Program-made: the position numbers and the translations under genes
Shown: one piece after another, positions 1 through 6,919 of the stretch
Layout: each line of letters opens with the position of its first letter
Numbering within the stretch: position 1 is the first letter of the stretch
The notes under the pieces: generated by a model
The model's database searches: none
The model's input: the letters and a program-made list of their open reading frames with translations, nothing else
What the model was told of the DNA's origin: nothing
From: Fibrobacteria bacterium GUT77
GTDB taxonomy: Bacteria > Fibrobacterota > Chitinivibrionia > Chitinivibrionales > Chitinispirillaceae
DNA length: 8,027 nt
Reading direction: 5' to 3'
Assembly: GCA_001462255.1 (NCBI GenBank)
Contig: LIUJ01000253.1
Span: 1-8,027 of the forward strand

Positions 1-1
1 C

Positions 2-295
2 GCCGGGGCAAGCGTTATGCCGGAACCGGATAACCGCGCGGGCGTAAATGAATTTTCAATAGGGATAGAATTGACGGCGACCGCCGAATCCGGATTTACG
101 GACGCCCAGTACGAGGCGCTTTGCCGGTTATGTGTTGATATTGAGGAACGCCGCCGCAAGAAGATGGTCTATGTGGGGCACGACATGATAGCGGGGGAGA
201 GGGCGGTAGCCTTAGGGTTACGCAAGGAGCCGAAAGTCGATCCGGGACCGCTGTTTGACTGGGACTCTTTTTTGCGCGGCTTGCGAGTATGTTGA
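2..295 (+). CDS. N-acetylmuramoyl-L-alanine amidase (AmpD/Amidase_2 type), 3' part only
   Basis: This is the C-terminal part of a zinc amidase that cleaves the bond between N-acetylmuramic acid and the L-Ala stem peptide of peptidoglycan or its muropeptides. The frame is open from base 2, where AGAS is read, so the ATG at 17 is internal and the real start lies outside the window. Counting from that ATG, NEFSIGIEL (11-19) is the conserved family core. TDAQYEAL follows, then GH (H55) and VDPGPLFDW (D75). In AmpD-like enzymes the His of this late GH and the Asp of DPG are zinc ligands; the first zinc His would be upstream of the window. The GH-to-DPG stretch looks several residues longer than in compact AmpD proteins. 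With the N-terminus missing, I cannot tell a cytoplasmic recycling enzyme from an exported one. The stop lies 12 bases from the stop of the convergent korB, with no terminator visible between them. Confidence 0.85.
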   Translation, partial: AGASVMPEPDNRAGVNEFSIGIELTATAESGFTDAQYEALCRLCVDIEERRRKKMVYVGHDMIAGERAVALGLRKEPKVDPGPLFDWDSFLRGLRVC

Positions 296-307
296 ATTAA
301 TCGTTTA

Positions 308-1195
308 TCATTCATGGAACTTGACATTAGGCCTCAGCTCATCAAAGATATCGTCTAACGACGAGTATTTACCCTTGTTTTCCCCCAAAACCCGCTTGAC
401 TTGGTCGTCGAAACACAGCATATCGTCACGTTTCCAAACTATTCCGACGGGAATGCCGGCGTCTTTGTCTTGGTCGGAGTCGTAAACCCTTGCCGCTTCG
501 CGCATGGCGCTTTCCCTGTCGTTGACCGCGTGCCCCTTTGCTTGTAGGTCGTACAAGCGTTCGGGTATGTCTTTTTGTTGATCGAACGCGCGGCACGGCG
601 CTATTACGTCTACTAATGAAAAGCCGCGGTGGTTCATGGCGGCGTCAATCATCTTTTTTACGTGCGCCTTGTCGTAGGCGCAACTCCTGCTGACCATGGA
701 CGCCCCGCAACTGACGGCGAGTTCCGTGATGTTGAGCGGCGCGCTGAGTTTGCCGTAGGGGGTAGTCGTGCCCTTATAGCCTACCGGAGACGTGGGAGAG
801 GCTTGGTTTTTGGTCATGGCGTACATACGGTTGTTTAAGCATATTACGGTGATGTCGAAATTTTTTCTCGCGGCGTGGACGAAGTGCGCCGCGCCGATGG
901 ACAGCAGGTCGCCGTCGCCGGTAGTAACGATCACCGGGATATCGGGGCGCGCCAGCCTCGCGCCTATAGCGGCCGGCAACGGTCTGCCGTGTAGGGTGTG
1001 CATGCCGTAAGTGTTTAAAAACATGGGCAACCGCGATGAGCACCCGCTACCGGAGACCAAGCATACTTCGTTGGGGGCGAGGCCGTGTTCGTCGAGACAC
1101 TCCGTGAGGGCGGAGAGCACGGTGAAGTAACTGCATTCCGGGCACCACGAGGGCGGTTGCCCGTTCATGTAACGATTCTGCGGGATCTCGCTCAT
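308..1195 (-). CDS. korB: 2-oxoacid:ferredoxin oxidoreductase, beta subunit (KorB-like)
   Basis: This is the catalytic TPP and iron-sulfur subunit of a 2-oxoacid (probably 2-oxoglutarate) ferredoxin oxidoreductase, which converts 2-oxoacid plus CoA to acyl-CoA, CO2 and reduced ferredoxin in the cytoplasm. The protein has 295 residues. C18 and C21 (WCPEC), C52 (GSGCSS) and C201 (APC) match the spacing of the four cluster cysteines of this family. TGDGD (92-96) with NN (121-122) is the TPP/Mg site, and MTKNQASPTSP (127-137) is a family signature. WCPEC has Glu where WCPGC is usual. The ATG at 1195 is chosen because it begins the homologous region and overlaps the korA stop as ATGA (1192-1195), with GGAG about 10 bases upstream. 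The same frame runs open to 1540, but that part is shadow sequence over korA. Substrate (2-oxoglutarate versus another 2-oxoacid) is inferred from the family only. Confidence 0.93.
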   Translation of the reverse strand: MSEIPQNRYMNGQPPSWCPECSYFTVLSALTECLDEHGLAPNEVCLVSGSGCSSRLPMFLNTYGMHTLHGRPLPAAIGARLARPDIPVIVTTGDGDLLSIGAAHFVHAARKNFDITVICLNNRMYAMTKNQASPTSPVGYKGTTTPYGKLSAPLNITELAVSCGASMVSRSCAYDKAHVKKMIDAAMNHRGFSLVDVIAPCRAFDQQKDIPERLYDLQAKGHAVNDRESAMREAARVYDSDQDKDAGIPVGIVWKRDDMLCFDDQVKRVLGENKGKYSSLDDIFDELRPNVKFHE

Positions 1196-3033
1196 TTTTT
1201 CGCCGCTCCGTCGCCGTTTGAGTTGTCTATGTCCTCTATGAATTTCTCCATATCGATAATGCCGGCGAGTTCCGCCTCGATTTCTTCGGGCGTGAACGGC
1301 TCGCCGCTGTATTTTTTTACGGAGATGGTGTTTATTCCCGTGTTCGTGCGTATCAGGGAGGCCAATTGTCCCGTGTAGTTTGATTCCACTACGGCTATGC
1401 GCTTGCAAAAATTGAGCAACTCCAAATAATGCCCGTTGATAAACGGGAAAAGCAAGCGCGGATATAGGCACGCGATTTTCAGGCCGCGTTTGCGCAACGC
1501 GGACACCGCTATACGCGTCATTGCCGCGCTGAATCCCCAAGATATGACGCAGATGTCGGCCGGCGGGCCGTCGTTTTGCATTTTGGCGGCGAACCGCGAC
1601 TTGGGCATGGGCGGTTTGAGATCGCCGATGTCGAGCGTTTGCATATAATTGTAGTAAGCTTCAATCTTATCCATTTTGCTGAAGCGTTTGTACTGTTGCC
1701 GGACGCGGTTGTTTGCCGTGTTGCTCGGTATTCCCTTGGGGTCGTGCTCCAGTCCGGTTATGCGTCTGACCGTCGCGCCCGGCGCCGCGGCCGGCAACGC
1801 GGCGCCGGTTACGGTGTGCCCGTTGACGTCTACGTCGGCGTTGGGCCGCTTGCATGTCGTTTGTAGGTTTCCCAACGCGCTGTCGGTTAGGAGTATCACC
1901 GGGCAACGAAAGCGGCGCGCCATATCAAAAGCCTCAATAGTCAGGTGGAAGCACTCGTCTACGGTGGACGCGGAAAGAACGATCCGTTGCCCCTCGCCGT
2001 GTCCGCCGAATATCGCCGCCATAAGATCGTCTTGACTGTGTTTCGTGGGCATGCCTATAGACGGCCCCGCCCGTTGCACGTCGACCACGACGGCCGGGGT
2101 TTCCGTCATTGAGCAGTATCCCAAGAATTCCTGCATAAGCGACAACCCGGGGCCGCTCGTCGCCGTCATGGCCGGGGTATCGAAGAACCACGCGCCGGCC
2201 ACCGCCCCTATCGCCGATATTTCGTCTTCGGTTTGGTAGGCGAACCCACCGAAAGCCGGCAGGTACTTTGCCATATACGCGCCTATCGACGTCGCGGGGG
2301 TGATGGGGTAGGATGCGTAGACACGGCAACCGGCGCTGATCGCGCCCAGCGCCACCGCCCTGTTTCCGTCTAATACGACGCGTTCATTCGAGGATGGGCA
2401 CGCCGATGCGAGGCGCAGGGCGTACTTATTGACCGCGCGTATGGCCGGCAGTATGTTTGACGCCGCCGAATCAAGGCCGAATTTGAATGCCTCCGCGTTT
2501 TGCTCCGTTAAATTCTTGGCTTTGAGCTTTTCGGTGATTAAACCCAAAACAATGGCGTCGGGAATACCCAATATTGTAGACAACACCCCCAAAACAAACC
2601 CGGATTTCAATTGCGGGTAGTTGTGGATGTGCGGGCATAGGTCGAAATCCAATTTGAAAGTCTGCGTGCCGTCTGCGGTGTTGATTGCGCCGTTTATGTC
2701 GGTGCCGCGGTTGATTGCGTCATTGACACGGTCGACGCTACTTGCGCTATCGGCGCCGCCGAGTACGACAAGCGATGCCCTGCCCAGCGCGAAAACGAAG
2801 TCCGCCGATGGGCTTATGGGCGCTGCGGAGTCATCGTCTGAGACGGTTACCAACACACTGCACATCCCGCCGCGTATGGTGGGCGGAAAGCAATTGTGTA
2901 CCGACGAGTGGAATCCCATGGCGGCGGCGGCCCGCATAAACGTGTCGCCGGCGTTAAGCACACCGTCGCCGGCTTCGCCGACGAGGAGCACCCGCAGGGT
3001 GAAAGGCGGGTCGTTGTTGTTTGCGGCGTCCAT
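1192..3033 (-). CDS. korA: 2-oxoacid:ferredoxin oxidoreductase, fused gamma-alpha subunit (KorA-like)
   Basis: This is the partner of KorB. It has 613 residues, typical of the fused gamma-alpha form. The gamma domain (about 12-200) opens with GEAGDG (19-24) and carries IRGG (53-56). The alpha domain contains YPITPAT (242-248), the signature that contacts 2-oxoacid substrate and TPP, then TEDE (268-271), TSGPG (292-296) and a QRAGPSIGMPT segment (320-330). The C-terminal domain (about 495-595) ends with an ESNYTGQL stretch typical of the family. No separate ferredoxin-like delta subunit gene is visible nearby. The ATG at 3033 starts the homologous region; GGAG at 3048-3051 lies 14 bases upstream, a long spacing, and no other start codon fits between. 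The gene begins 19 bases after the hpt stop, so it is probably co-transcribed with hpt, and it ends inside the korB start, which suggests translational coupling. The open frame continues to 3267 but there overlaps hpt and is not conserved-looking. Confidence 0.93.
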   Translation of the reverse strand: MDAANNNDPPFTLRVLLVGEAGDGVLNAGDTFMRAAAAMGFHSSVHNCFPPTIRGGMCSVLVTVSDDDSAAPISPSADFVFALGRASLVVLGGADSASSVDRVNDAINRGTDINGAINTADGTQTFKLDFDLCPHIHNYPQLKSGFVLGVLSTILGIPDAIVLGLITEKLKAKNLTEQNAEAFKFGLDSAASNILPAIRAVNKYALRLASACPSSNERVVLDGNRAVALGAISAGCRVYASYPITPATSIGAYMAKYLPAFGGFAYQTEDEISAIGAVAGAWFFDTPAMTATSGPGLSLMQEFLGYCSMTETPAVVVDVQRAGPSIGMPTKHSQDDLMAAIFGGHGEGQRIVLSASTVDECFHLTIEAFDMARRFRCPVILLTDSALGNLQTTCKRPNADVDVNGHTVTGAALPAAAPGATVRRITGLEHDPKGIPSNTANNRVRQQYKRFSKMDKIEAYYNYMQTLDIGDLKPPMPKSRFAAKMQNDGPPADICVISWGFSAAMTRIAVSALRKRGLKIACLYPRLLFPFINGHYLELLNFCKRIAVVESNYTGQLASLIRTNTGINTISVKKYSGEPFTPEEIEAELAGIIDMEKFIEDIDNSNGDGAAKK

Positions 3034-3052
3034 GGTTGCGGTATCGTCTCCG

Positions 3053-3370
3053 TTACGCTGGCGGTAGCGGCGGCAGTGAGTTTTTAAGGGCGTCGCAAGC
3101 GTCAATGAGCGCTTGGTACAGGTCTTTATCGGGCGCGCCGTCGCGTAGCGACGCCTCGAACCGCAACGCGGACTGGTAGATGTCGGTAATATCAAGGTTT
3201 CCGGCGGTACCCTTGATTGTGTGAACCAACTTTTTTGTGTTTTCAGCGTCCGCCACCGCCTCGTCAAAGCTTAACCATTGCTGCGGCAACGGGTCTTTGA
3301 CGAAGATCCGCAACATTTTTTCGTAGAACGCCTCTTTACCCTTAAACTTTGCCGGTGTTGCTATAGCCAA
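3053..3370 (-). CDS. stand-alone HPt (histidine phosphotransfer) domain protein
   Basis: This is a 105-residue protein that is essentially one HPt four-helix domain. The signature HTIKGTAGNLD (50-60) matches HxxKGxA, placing the phospho-accepting histidine at H50 with K53 and G54. The N-terminal KGKEAFYEKMLRIFVKD stretch matches the first conserved helix, and the tail is a short Pro-rich end. Proteins of this kind relay phosphate between response-regulator receivers and hybrid kinases in the cytoplasm. No kinase or receiver gene is in the window. The start is TTG at 3368-3370, supported by a near-perfect Shine-Dalgarno seven bases upstream. It is the first gene of the hpt-korA-korB unit, an unexpected position for a signalling protein. 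The family assignment is strong; any link between the phosphorelay and the oxidoreductase is inference. Confidence 0.85.
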   Translation of the reverse strand: MAIATPAKFKGKEAFYEKMLRIFVKDPLPQQWLSFDEAVADAENTKKLVHTIKGTAGNLDITDIYQSALRFEASLRDGAPDKDLYQALIDACDALKNSLPPLPPA

Positions 3371-3377
3371 GGTCGCC

Positions 3378-3384
3378 CCTCCTT
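3378..3384 (-). promoter_or_regulatory. strong Shine-Dalgarno that fixes the TTG start of hpt
   Basis: On the minus strand AAGGAGG is followed by seven bases and then TTG. It is the best ribosome binding site in the window and decides the non-ATG start, because no ATG lies nearby in frame. Confidence 0.8.
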
Positions 3385-3395
3385 TTTATGTTACT

Positions 3396-3424
3396 ATGAT
3401 ATTTCGTACCGGTACGATTAAATA
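3396..3424 (-). promoter_or_regulatory. possible hpt-korAB promoter
   Basis: On the minus strand TATCAT (3396-3401) resembles a -10 box. TATTTA (3419-3424), 17 bases upstream, is only a weak -35 match. If real, the leader is short (about 20 bases) and the 14-bp palindrome fills the spacer, a classic operator position. This is a motif reading only; other AT-rich boxes exist further upstream. Confidence 0.3.
3404..3417. promoter_or_regulatory. perfect 14-bp palindrome, candidate operator
   Basis: TCGTACCGGTACGA equals its own reverse complement. It is the only long perfect palindrome I see in the 138-base divergent region between hpt and the PfkB-family kinase gene (3371-3508). Its position between candidate -10 and -35 boxes of hpt suggests a site for a dimeric regulator. 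The regulator is unknown. Confidence 0.4.
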
Positions 3425-3508
3425 TTCGGTCGATTCATTAATATAAATTATGGCATGGGTAACGGTGAAAAAATATTCTTTCGTCCGGCGAATATTATTT
3501 TATAGGAT

Positions 3509-4438
3509 ATGATAGTATGCACGCTTTTTAACCCCGTTATAGACGCCTCTTACCGCGTGGACGGCTTTGAGCTCGGCACAACCCGTTTGGACGTCGCGTC
3601 GCGCACGGTGCCCGCCGGTAAGGGGCTAAACGTCGCCCGCGCGGTCAAAACGCTCGGCGAGGAAGCGGCGGTAGCCGGGCTTATTCCCAAGAACGATATG
3701 CGCCGCTTTGAGGCTTTCATACGCGATTACGGGGTAAACGCGCTTCTATACGAGGCTCCCGGCGTTACCCGCGTGAACGTTACGCTACACGACGCTCAGG
3801 CGCGGTGCGTCACCCACATCAATAGCGCGTCGCCGCCGCTGTCCGTCAGTTTGCAAGAAGACTTTATGCGCTTTTTGGCAGGCCACGCGGGGGCGGATAC
3901 CGACTGGTGCTTCAGCGGGAGTTTGCCCTGCGGCTTTGAGGACGACGTTTACGCGCGCCTGATACGCGATTTTAAGACCATGGGCGTAAATTGCCTCTTG
4001 GATACCCGCGGCATGGCGCTCAAAACCGGCGCGAGGGCCGCCCCGCGGATCATAACGCCGAACCTGACGGAGTTGCAGGAGTTTTTTCAGGAAGAGATCA
4101 AGGGCGTGCACCACATAACCCTATGCGGCAAACGCTTTATAGATATGGGCGTGGAATACGTTTTCATAACCTTAGGCCAAGACGGAGTGATAGCGATCCA
4201 CGAGGAGCAATGCCTCCTCTGCTCCCCGCCCGATATAAAACCGGTCGACACGGTGGGATGCGGCGACGCCTTCGCCGCCGGGGTACTTGTGGCGCAAAAA
4301 CGCCGATTCGCCTTCGCGGAGATGTGCAGGATGGCCGTCGCCTGCGGTGCGTCGAAAAGCCTGCACGAGGGGCCGGGGGTCATTACGCTTGACGAGGTTT
4401 GGCGGTTGATGGAGGGCGTTGAAATTACGTGTATATGA
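3509..4438 (+). CDS. PfkB-family kinase (1-phosphofructokinase / tagatose-6-phosphate kinase type)
   Basis: This is a 309-residue cytoplasmic ribokinase-fold kinase, the usual length for the FruK/LacC group, which phosphorylates a phosphosugar such as fructose 1-phosphate using ATP. It starts with the FNPVID substrate-binding stretch (7-12). AGKGLNVAR (36-44) follows, with Ala-Gly where Gly-Gly is common. FSGSLPCG (135-142), DTRG (165-168) and PNLTEL (184-189) come next. TLGQDG (221-226) and DTVGCGDAF (247-255) form the ATP/anion-hole signature, with D253 as the expected catalytic base. The sequence favours the 1-phosphofructokinase-like branch, but the exact sugar cannot be read out. The ATG at 3509 directly follows an in-frame TAG (3503-3505) and has only AGG two bases upstream, so the ribosome binding site is poor. 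No fructose PTS gene is in the window. The gene lies 64 bases before the UDP-glucuronate decarboxylase gene on the same strand, possibly co-transcribed. Confidence 0.88.
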   Translation: MIVCTLFNPVIDASYRVDGFELGTTRLDVASRTVPAGKGLNVARAVKTLGEEAAVAGLIPKNDMRRFEAFIRDYGVNALLYEAPGVTRVNVTLHDAQARCVTHINSASPPLSVSLQEDFMRFLAGHAGADTDWCFSGSLPCGFEDDVYARLIRDFKTMGVNCLLDTRGMALKTGARAAPRIITPNLTELQEFFQEEIKGVHHITLCGKRFIDMGVEYVFITLGQDGVIAIHEEQCLLCSPPDIKPVDTVGCGDAFAAGVLVAQKRRFAFAEMCRMAVACGASKSLHEGPGVITLDEVWRLMEGVEITCI

Positions 4439-4502
4439 CGACGGGTTGAATAAAGTATCAACGCAAAATCAACATACATTAAAATAAAGGGACGTTTAGA
4501 CG

Positions 4503-5444
4503 ATGAAAACAAAGCGGATATTGGTGACCGGCGGCGCCGGTTTCCTCGGCTCGCATCTATGCGAAAAGCTCGTGGGGCATGGGCACGACGTTATATGTTT
4601 GGACAACTACTTCACCGGACGCAAGAAGAATGTGGAACATCTGTTTGATTTCCACAACTTTGAATTGATGCGTCACGACGTAACTTTTCCGATTTACGTT
4701 GAAGTTGACCAAATCTACAACTTAGCCTGTCCGGCCTCGCCGGTGCATTATCAGTACAATGCCGTTAAGACGGTTAAAACGTCGGTATTGGGAGCGATAA
4801 ATATGTTGGGGTTGGCGAAGCGCGTTAGGGCGCGCGTACTGCAGGCGTCAACGTCGGAGATTTACGGCGACCCGCACGAACACCCGCAAAAGGAGAGCTA
4901 CTGGGGCAACGTCAACCCCGTAGGCGTGCGGTCGTGCTACGACGAGGGGAAGCGCGTGGCCGAAACGCTGTTTTTCGATTACCACCGTATGAACAAAGTT
5001 GATATAAGGGTAATGCGCATATTCAACACCTATGGTCCGCGTATGCACCCTAACGACGGGCGCGTAGTCTCGAATTTCATAGTACAGGCGCTTAATGGGA
5101 ACGACATAACGATATACGGCGACGGTTCCCAAACGCGCTCTTTCTGCTATGTGGACGATTTGATCGACGGAATGACGCGCCTGATGAGCGCGGACGACGT
5201 AATCGGTCCCGTAAACATAGGCAATCCGGGCGAATTTACCATCAAACAACTGGCGGAAGAAGTAATAAGCCTGACCGGCAGCAAGTCAAAAATCATCTAT
5301 CAACCGCTACCGTCGGATGACCCCAAACAGAGACAGCCGGATATCACGCTGGCCAAAGAGAAATTGGGGTGGGAGCCGAAAGTCGGGTTGAAAGAGGGGC
5401 TTGTTAAGACTATTGAGTATTTTAGGGGGAATTTGGAGATATAG
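4503..5444 (+). CDS. uxs: UDP-glucuronate decarboxylase (UDP-xylose synthase), SDR family
   Basis: This is a 313-residue NAD-dependent extended short-chain dehydrogenase. By family it converts UDP-glucuronate to UDP-xylose and CO2, supplying xylose for surface polysaccharide or a precursor for related sugars. The Rossmann motif is TGGAGFLG (9-16). Strong UXS landmarks are LDNYFTGRKKNVEHL (33-47), RHDVTFP (57-63), LACPASPVHYQ (74-84), STSEIYGDP (116-124), the YxxxK pair Y146/K150 in RSCYDEGK, NTYGPRMHPNDGRVVSNF (175-192), GDGSQTRSFCYVDDLI (206-221) and DDPKQRQPDITLAK (272-285). Full length with no gaps visible. The ATG at 4503 follows AAGGGA (4487-4492) with ten bases spacing. No convincing separate promoter is seen in the 64-base gap after the kinase gene. 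No glycosyltransferase neighbours are in the window. A dTDP-glucose 4,6-dehydratase call is less likely because the whole UXS signature set is present. Confidence 0.93.
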   Translation: MKTKRILVTGGAGFLGSHLCEKLVGHGHDVICLDNYFTGRKKNVEHLFDFHNFELMRHDVTFPIYVEVDQIYNLACPASPVHYQYNAVKTVKTSVLGAINMLGLAKRVRARVLQASTSEIYGDPHEHPQKESYWGNVNPVGVRSCYDEGKRVAETLFFDYHRMNKVDIRVMRIFNTYGPRMHPNDGRVVSNFIVQALNGNDITIYGDGSQTRSFCYVDDLIDGMTRLMSADDVIGPVNIGNPGEFTIKQLAEEVISLTGSKSKIIYQPLPSDDPKQRQPDITLAKEKLGWEPKVGLKEGLVKTIEYFRGNLEI

Positions 5445-5459
5445 TGAAAATCAGGCTCA

Positions 5460-5535
5460 TTGGTATAATAGTTGTATGTTAAGTATGTATCGAAATACGG
5501 TAACGCCCGATTTTGGGGTATAAGGGGTATTCCAT
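5460..5535 (+). repeat. P repeat copy 1: promoter/leader shared with the MNT gene
   Basis: These 76 bases align without gaps to 7151-7226, with 7 mismatches by hand count. Five mismatches cluster at 5478-5486, so the -10 region and the block 5487-5535 are the most conserved. The block includes GTATCGAAATAC, a small hairpin candidate. The copy at 7151 is the promoter and leader of an intact gene, so this one is a duplicated regulatory region. Confidence 0.85.
5461..5469 (+). promoter_or_regulatory. extended -10 promoter of the MNT remnant
   Basis: TGGTATAAT is a TGN plus perfect TATAAT extended -10. It is identical to the element at 7152-7160. No good -35 box is present, which extended -10 promoters tolerate. 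Transcription would begin near 5476 and read into the MNT fragment. Confidence 0.6.
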
Positions 5536-5577
5536 ACAAAAACACTGATTTAGATTTGTACGTAGTGTTAAAGATTG

Positions 5578-5608
5578 AACGTCGTGGGCGGGGGAGCGGG
5601 CGTTTTTT
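5578..5608 (+). terminator. terminator-like hairpin (H repeat copy 1)
   Basis: AACGTC (5578-5583) can pair with GGCGTT (5599-5604), with one G-T wobble, and TTTT continues to 5608. The loop is G-rich. The related copy at 7064-7096 keeps the stem as ACGTC/GACGT: the T that pairs with G here pairs with A there. This supports a conserved structure. It would end a transcript from the promoter at 5461. The long loop makes efficiency uncertain. Confidence 0.45.
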
Positions 5609-5619
5609 GTTTTAATTTG

Positions 5620-5631
5620 GCGAATATTCGC
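5620..5631. other. 12-bp palindrome downstream of the ATPase gene
   Basis: GCGAATATTCGC is a perfect palindrome seven bases after the ATPase stop codon (read on the minus strand). No T-run follows on either strand, so it does not look like an intrinsic terminator. Function unknown. Confidence 0.3.
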
Positions 5632-5637
5632 GATTGA

Positions 5638-6870
5638 TCACTCCAACAGAAACTCCAAAACGTTTCTAACCTTTATGCCGTCGTAAGAAGCGGCAAAATC
5701 TTTGTCTTGCGACAGTATCACTTTTTCGTGATTGTCTTTTATTAGTCTAAGGGGGGCGATTTCACGCTCTAGGGTACTTTTGTCGCTTAGACTTTCGCAG
5801 ACTTGGAAGTATATTTTTTCTTTAGGAGTTTCGGCGATAAAGTCAATTTCAAAGTTCATGTATTTACCGATGTGGATTTTGTATCCGCGCCGCAACAGTT
5901 CTATGAAGACGATATTTTCCAGGATATGTCCCTTTTCGGTGTCTCTGTAGCCCAATAACATATTTCTTAGACCTATATCGACAATGTAATTTTTGCTTAG
6001 GGTTCTTAGTAACGCTTTTCCTTTTATGTCGTACCTTTTCAACTCATAGAAGATAAAGGCGTTTTGTAGGGCGGCTATGTAGTTTGGGACAGTTTTGTTG
6101 GGCGCGGATTGGCGCGTCGTCTCTTTGTTGCTCACCAAGTAGTTGCTTATGCTGTTTACGGAATTTACGGAGCCGATGCTGTGCGCCAGGAAGTCCGTCA
6201 GCCTTTTCAGCAGGGTGTGGTCGGTTATTTTGTGCCTTTGCGCGATGTCTTTGATGATGACTGTGTTATAAACGCCTTCCAGCATCTCGTATATCATCTT
6301 TTCGTTGAAGCGGTACTCCGCGACGGCCGGCATTCCGCCGTATTTTACAAACAGTAAAAATTTATCTTCCAACGTGGCGTCGCGGTTGAAGCGGTTGAAG
6401 TCCAAAAATTCTTTGAATGAGAGCGGAAGCATCTTTATCTCAACGTATCGGCCTGAGAGAAGGGTGGAGAGTTCGGATGATAGCAGGTAAGCGTTGGAGC
6501 CGGTTATATAGACATCCACGTTAAAATCCACCAAGAAGGAGTTAACGGCCTTCTCCCAGTTTTCGACCATCTGTATTTCGTCGAAGAAAAGGTACGTTTT
6601 TCTTTTGGGTTGGATGAGTTTTGCCACGTGTGAATATAGCTCTTCGTATCCGGTTATGCGGTTGAACTTCATGGATTCAAAGTTCATCTCTACGATTTGT
6701 TTTTGCTGAACGCCCATTTTAGCGAGTTCGCCGGCGAATATGGCCATCATCGTGGACTTCCCGCAACGCCTGATGCCGGTTATTACTTTGATTACTTTTT
6801 TGTCCTTGTAGTCTAGCAGAGTTTTCAGGTATTGTTGCCGGACTATGGCGGAGCCGTCTTTTTCGTGCAT
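5638..6870 (-). CDS. AAA-type ATPase with DUF4143 C-terminal domain
   Basis: This is a 410-residue protein of the AAA_14/DUF4143 family. Walker A is GIRRCGKST (32-40), Walker B YLFFDEIQ (93-100), a sensor-like ITGSNA (122-127) is followed by LLSGRY (138-142), and LPLSFKEFL (148-156) is a family signature. The C-terminal half fits DUF4143, with a restriction-nuclease-like core: E318/E324, FEIDFIA (340-346, D343) and a YFQV strand (354-357). Length is normal for the family. No signal peptide or membrane segment is visible, so it is likely cytoplasmic. These ATPases are widespread and often multicopy in anaerobes, and their cellular role is not established; I assign none. The ATG at 6870 has GAAAGGA (6880-6886) nine bases upstream. 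The gene is AT-richer than korAB and is bracketed by H repeats, consistent with an accessory origin. Confidence 0.88.
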   Translation of the reverse strand: MHEKDGSAIVRQQYLKTLLDYKDKKVIKVITGIRRCGKSTMMAIFAGELAKMGVQQKQIVEMNFESMKFNRITGYEELYSHVAKLIQPKRKTYLFFDEIQMVENWEKAVNSFLVDFNVDVYITGSNAYLLSSELSTLLSGRYVEIKMLPLSFKEFLDFNRFNRDATLEDKFLLFVKYGGMPAVAEYRFNEKMIYEMLEGVYNTVIIKDIAQRHKITDHTLLKRLTDFLAHSIGSVNSVNSISNYLVSNKETTRQSAPNKTVPNYIAALQNAFIFYELKRYDIKGKALLRTLSKNYIVDIGLRNMLLGYRDTEKGHILENIVFIELLRRGYKIHIGKYMNFEIDFIAETPKEKIYFQVCESLSDKSTLEREIAPLRLIKDNHEKVILSQDKDFAASYDGIKVRNVLEFLLE

Positions 6871-6919
6871 GGCTAAGGTTCCTTTCTAGGGTTTCGGCGT
6901 ATAGAGCGTTTATTTTAAT

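Larger units (their letters stand above)
5460..5574 (+). pseudogene. remnant of an MNT nucleotidyltransferase gene (promoter, leader and DxD segment)
   Basis: The leader (to about 5535) matches 7151-7226 at a constant offset of 1691. From about 5526 to 5572 the sequence matches the inside of the intact MNT gene (about 7341-7387) at an offset of 1815. A 124-bp piece holding the ribosome binding site, start codon and GS motif is therefore missing. The breakpoint falls at GTATTCC (7218-7224 in the intact leader) versus GTATCCC (7342-7348 in the intact gene), so deletion between short direct repeats is the simple explanation. The retained codons read GIPYKNTDLDLYVVLK, against residues 34-49 of the intact protein (13 of 16 identical). 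One A is then missing from an A-run and similarity ends. The frame is open from a TTG at 5472 to TAA at 5613, but no ribosome binding site supports translation. Confidence 0.75.

Noticed and set aside
17..295. A complete 92-residue gene starting at the ATG at 17
   Set aside because: The frame is open to the window edge and reads conserved amidase residues (AGAS) before that ATG, so the gene is cut by the window.
1196..1540. Upstream extension of the korB frame to give 410 residues
   Set aside because: The extra N-terminus is Arg/His-rich shadow sequence lying over korA. The conserved protein starts at 1195 with the ATGA overlap.
3034..3267. Upstream extension of the korA frame to give 691 residues
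   Set aside because: It overlaps hpt in another frame and has no family similarity. The gamma domain begins just after the ATG at 3033.
3450..3470. Sigma-54-like TGGCAT box upstream of the PfkB-family kinase gene
   Set aside because: The matching -12 GC element is absent at the required spacing.
5472..5615. Open frame of 47 codons across the MNT remnant from a TTG
   Set aside because: No ribosome binding site is seen, and the N-terminal part is translated leader. It is better explained as a remnant than as a gene.
5620..5631. GCGAATATTCGC as terminator of the ATPase gene
   Set aside because: No T-run follows on the minus strand and the stem is only about 4 bp once a loop is allowed.
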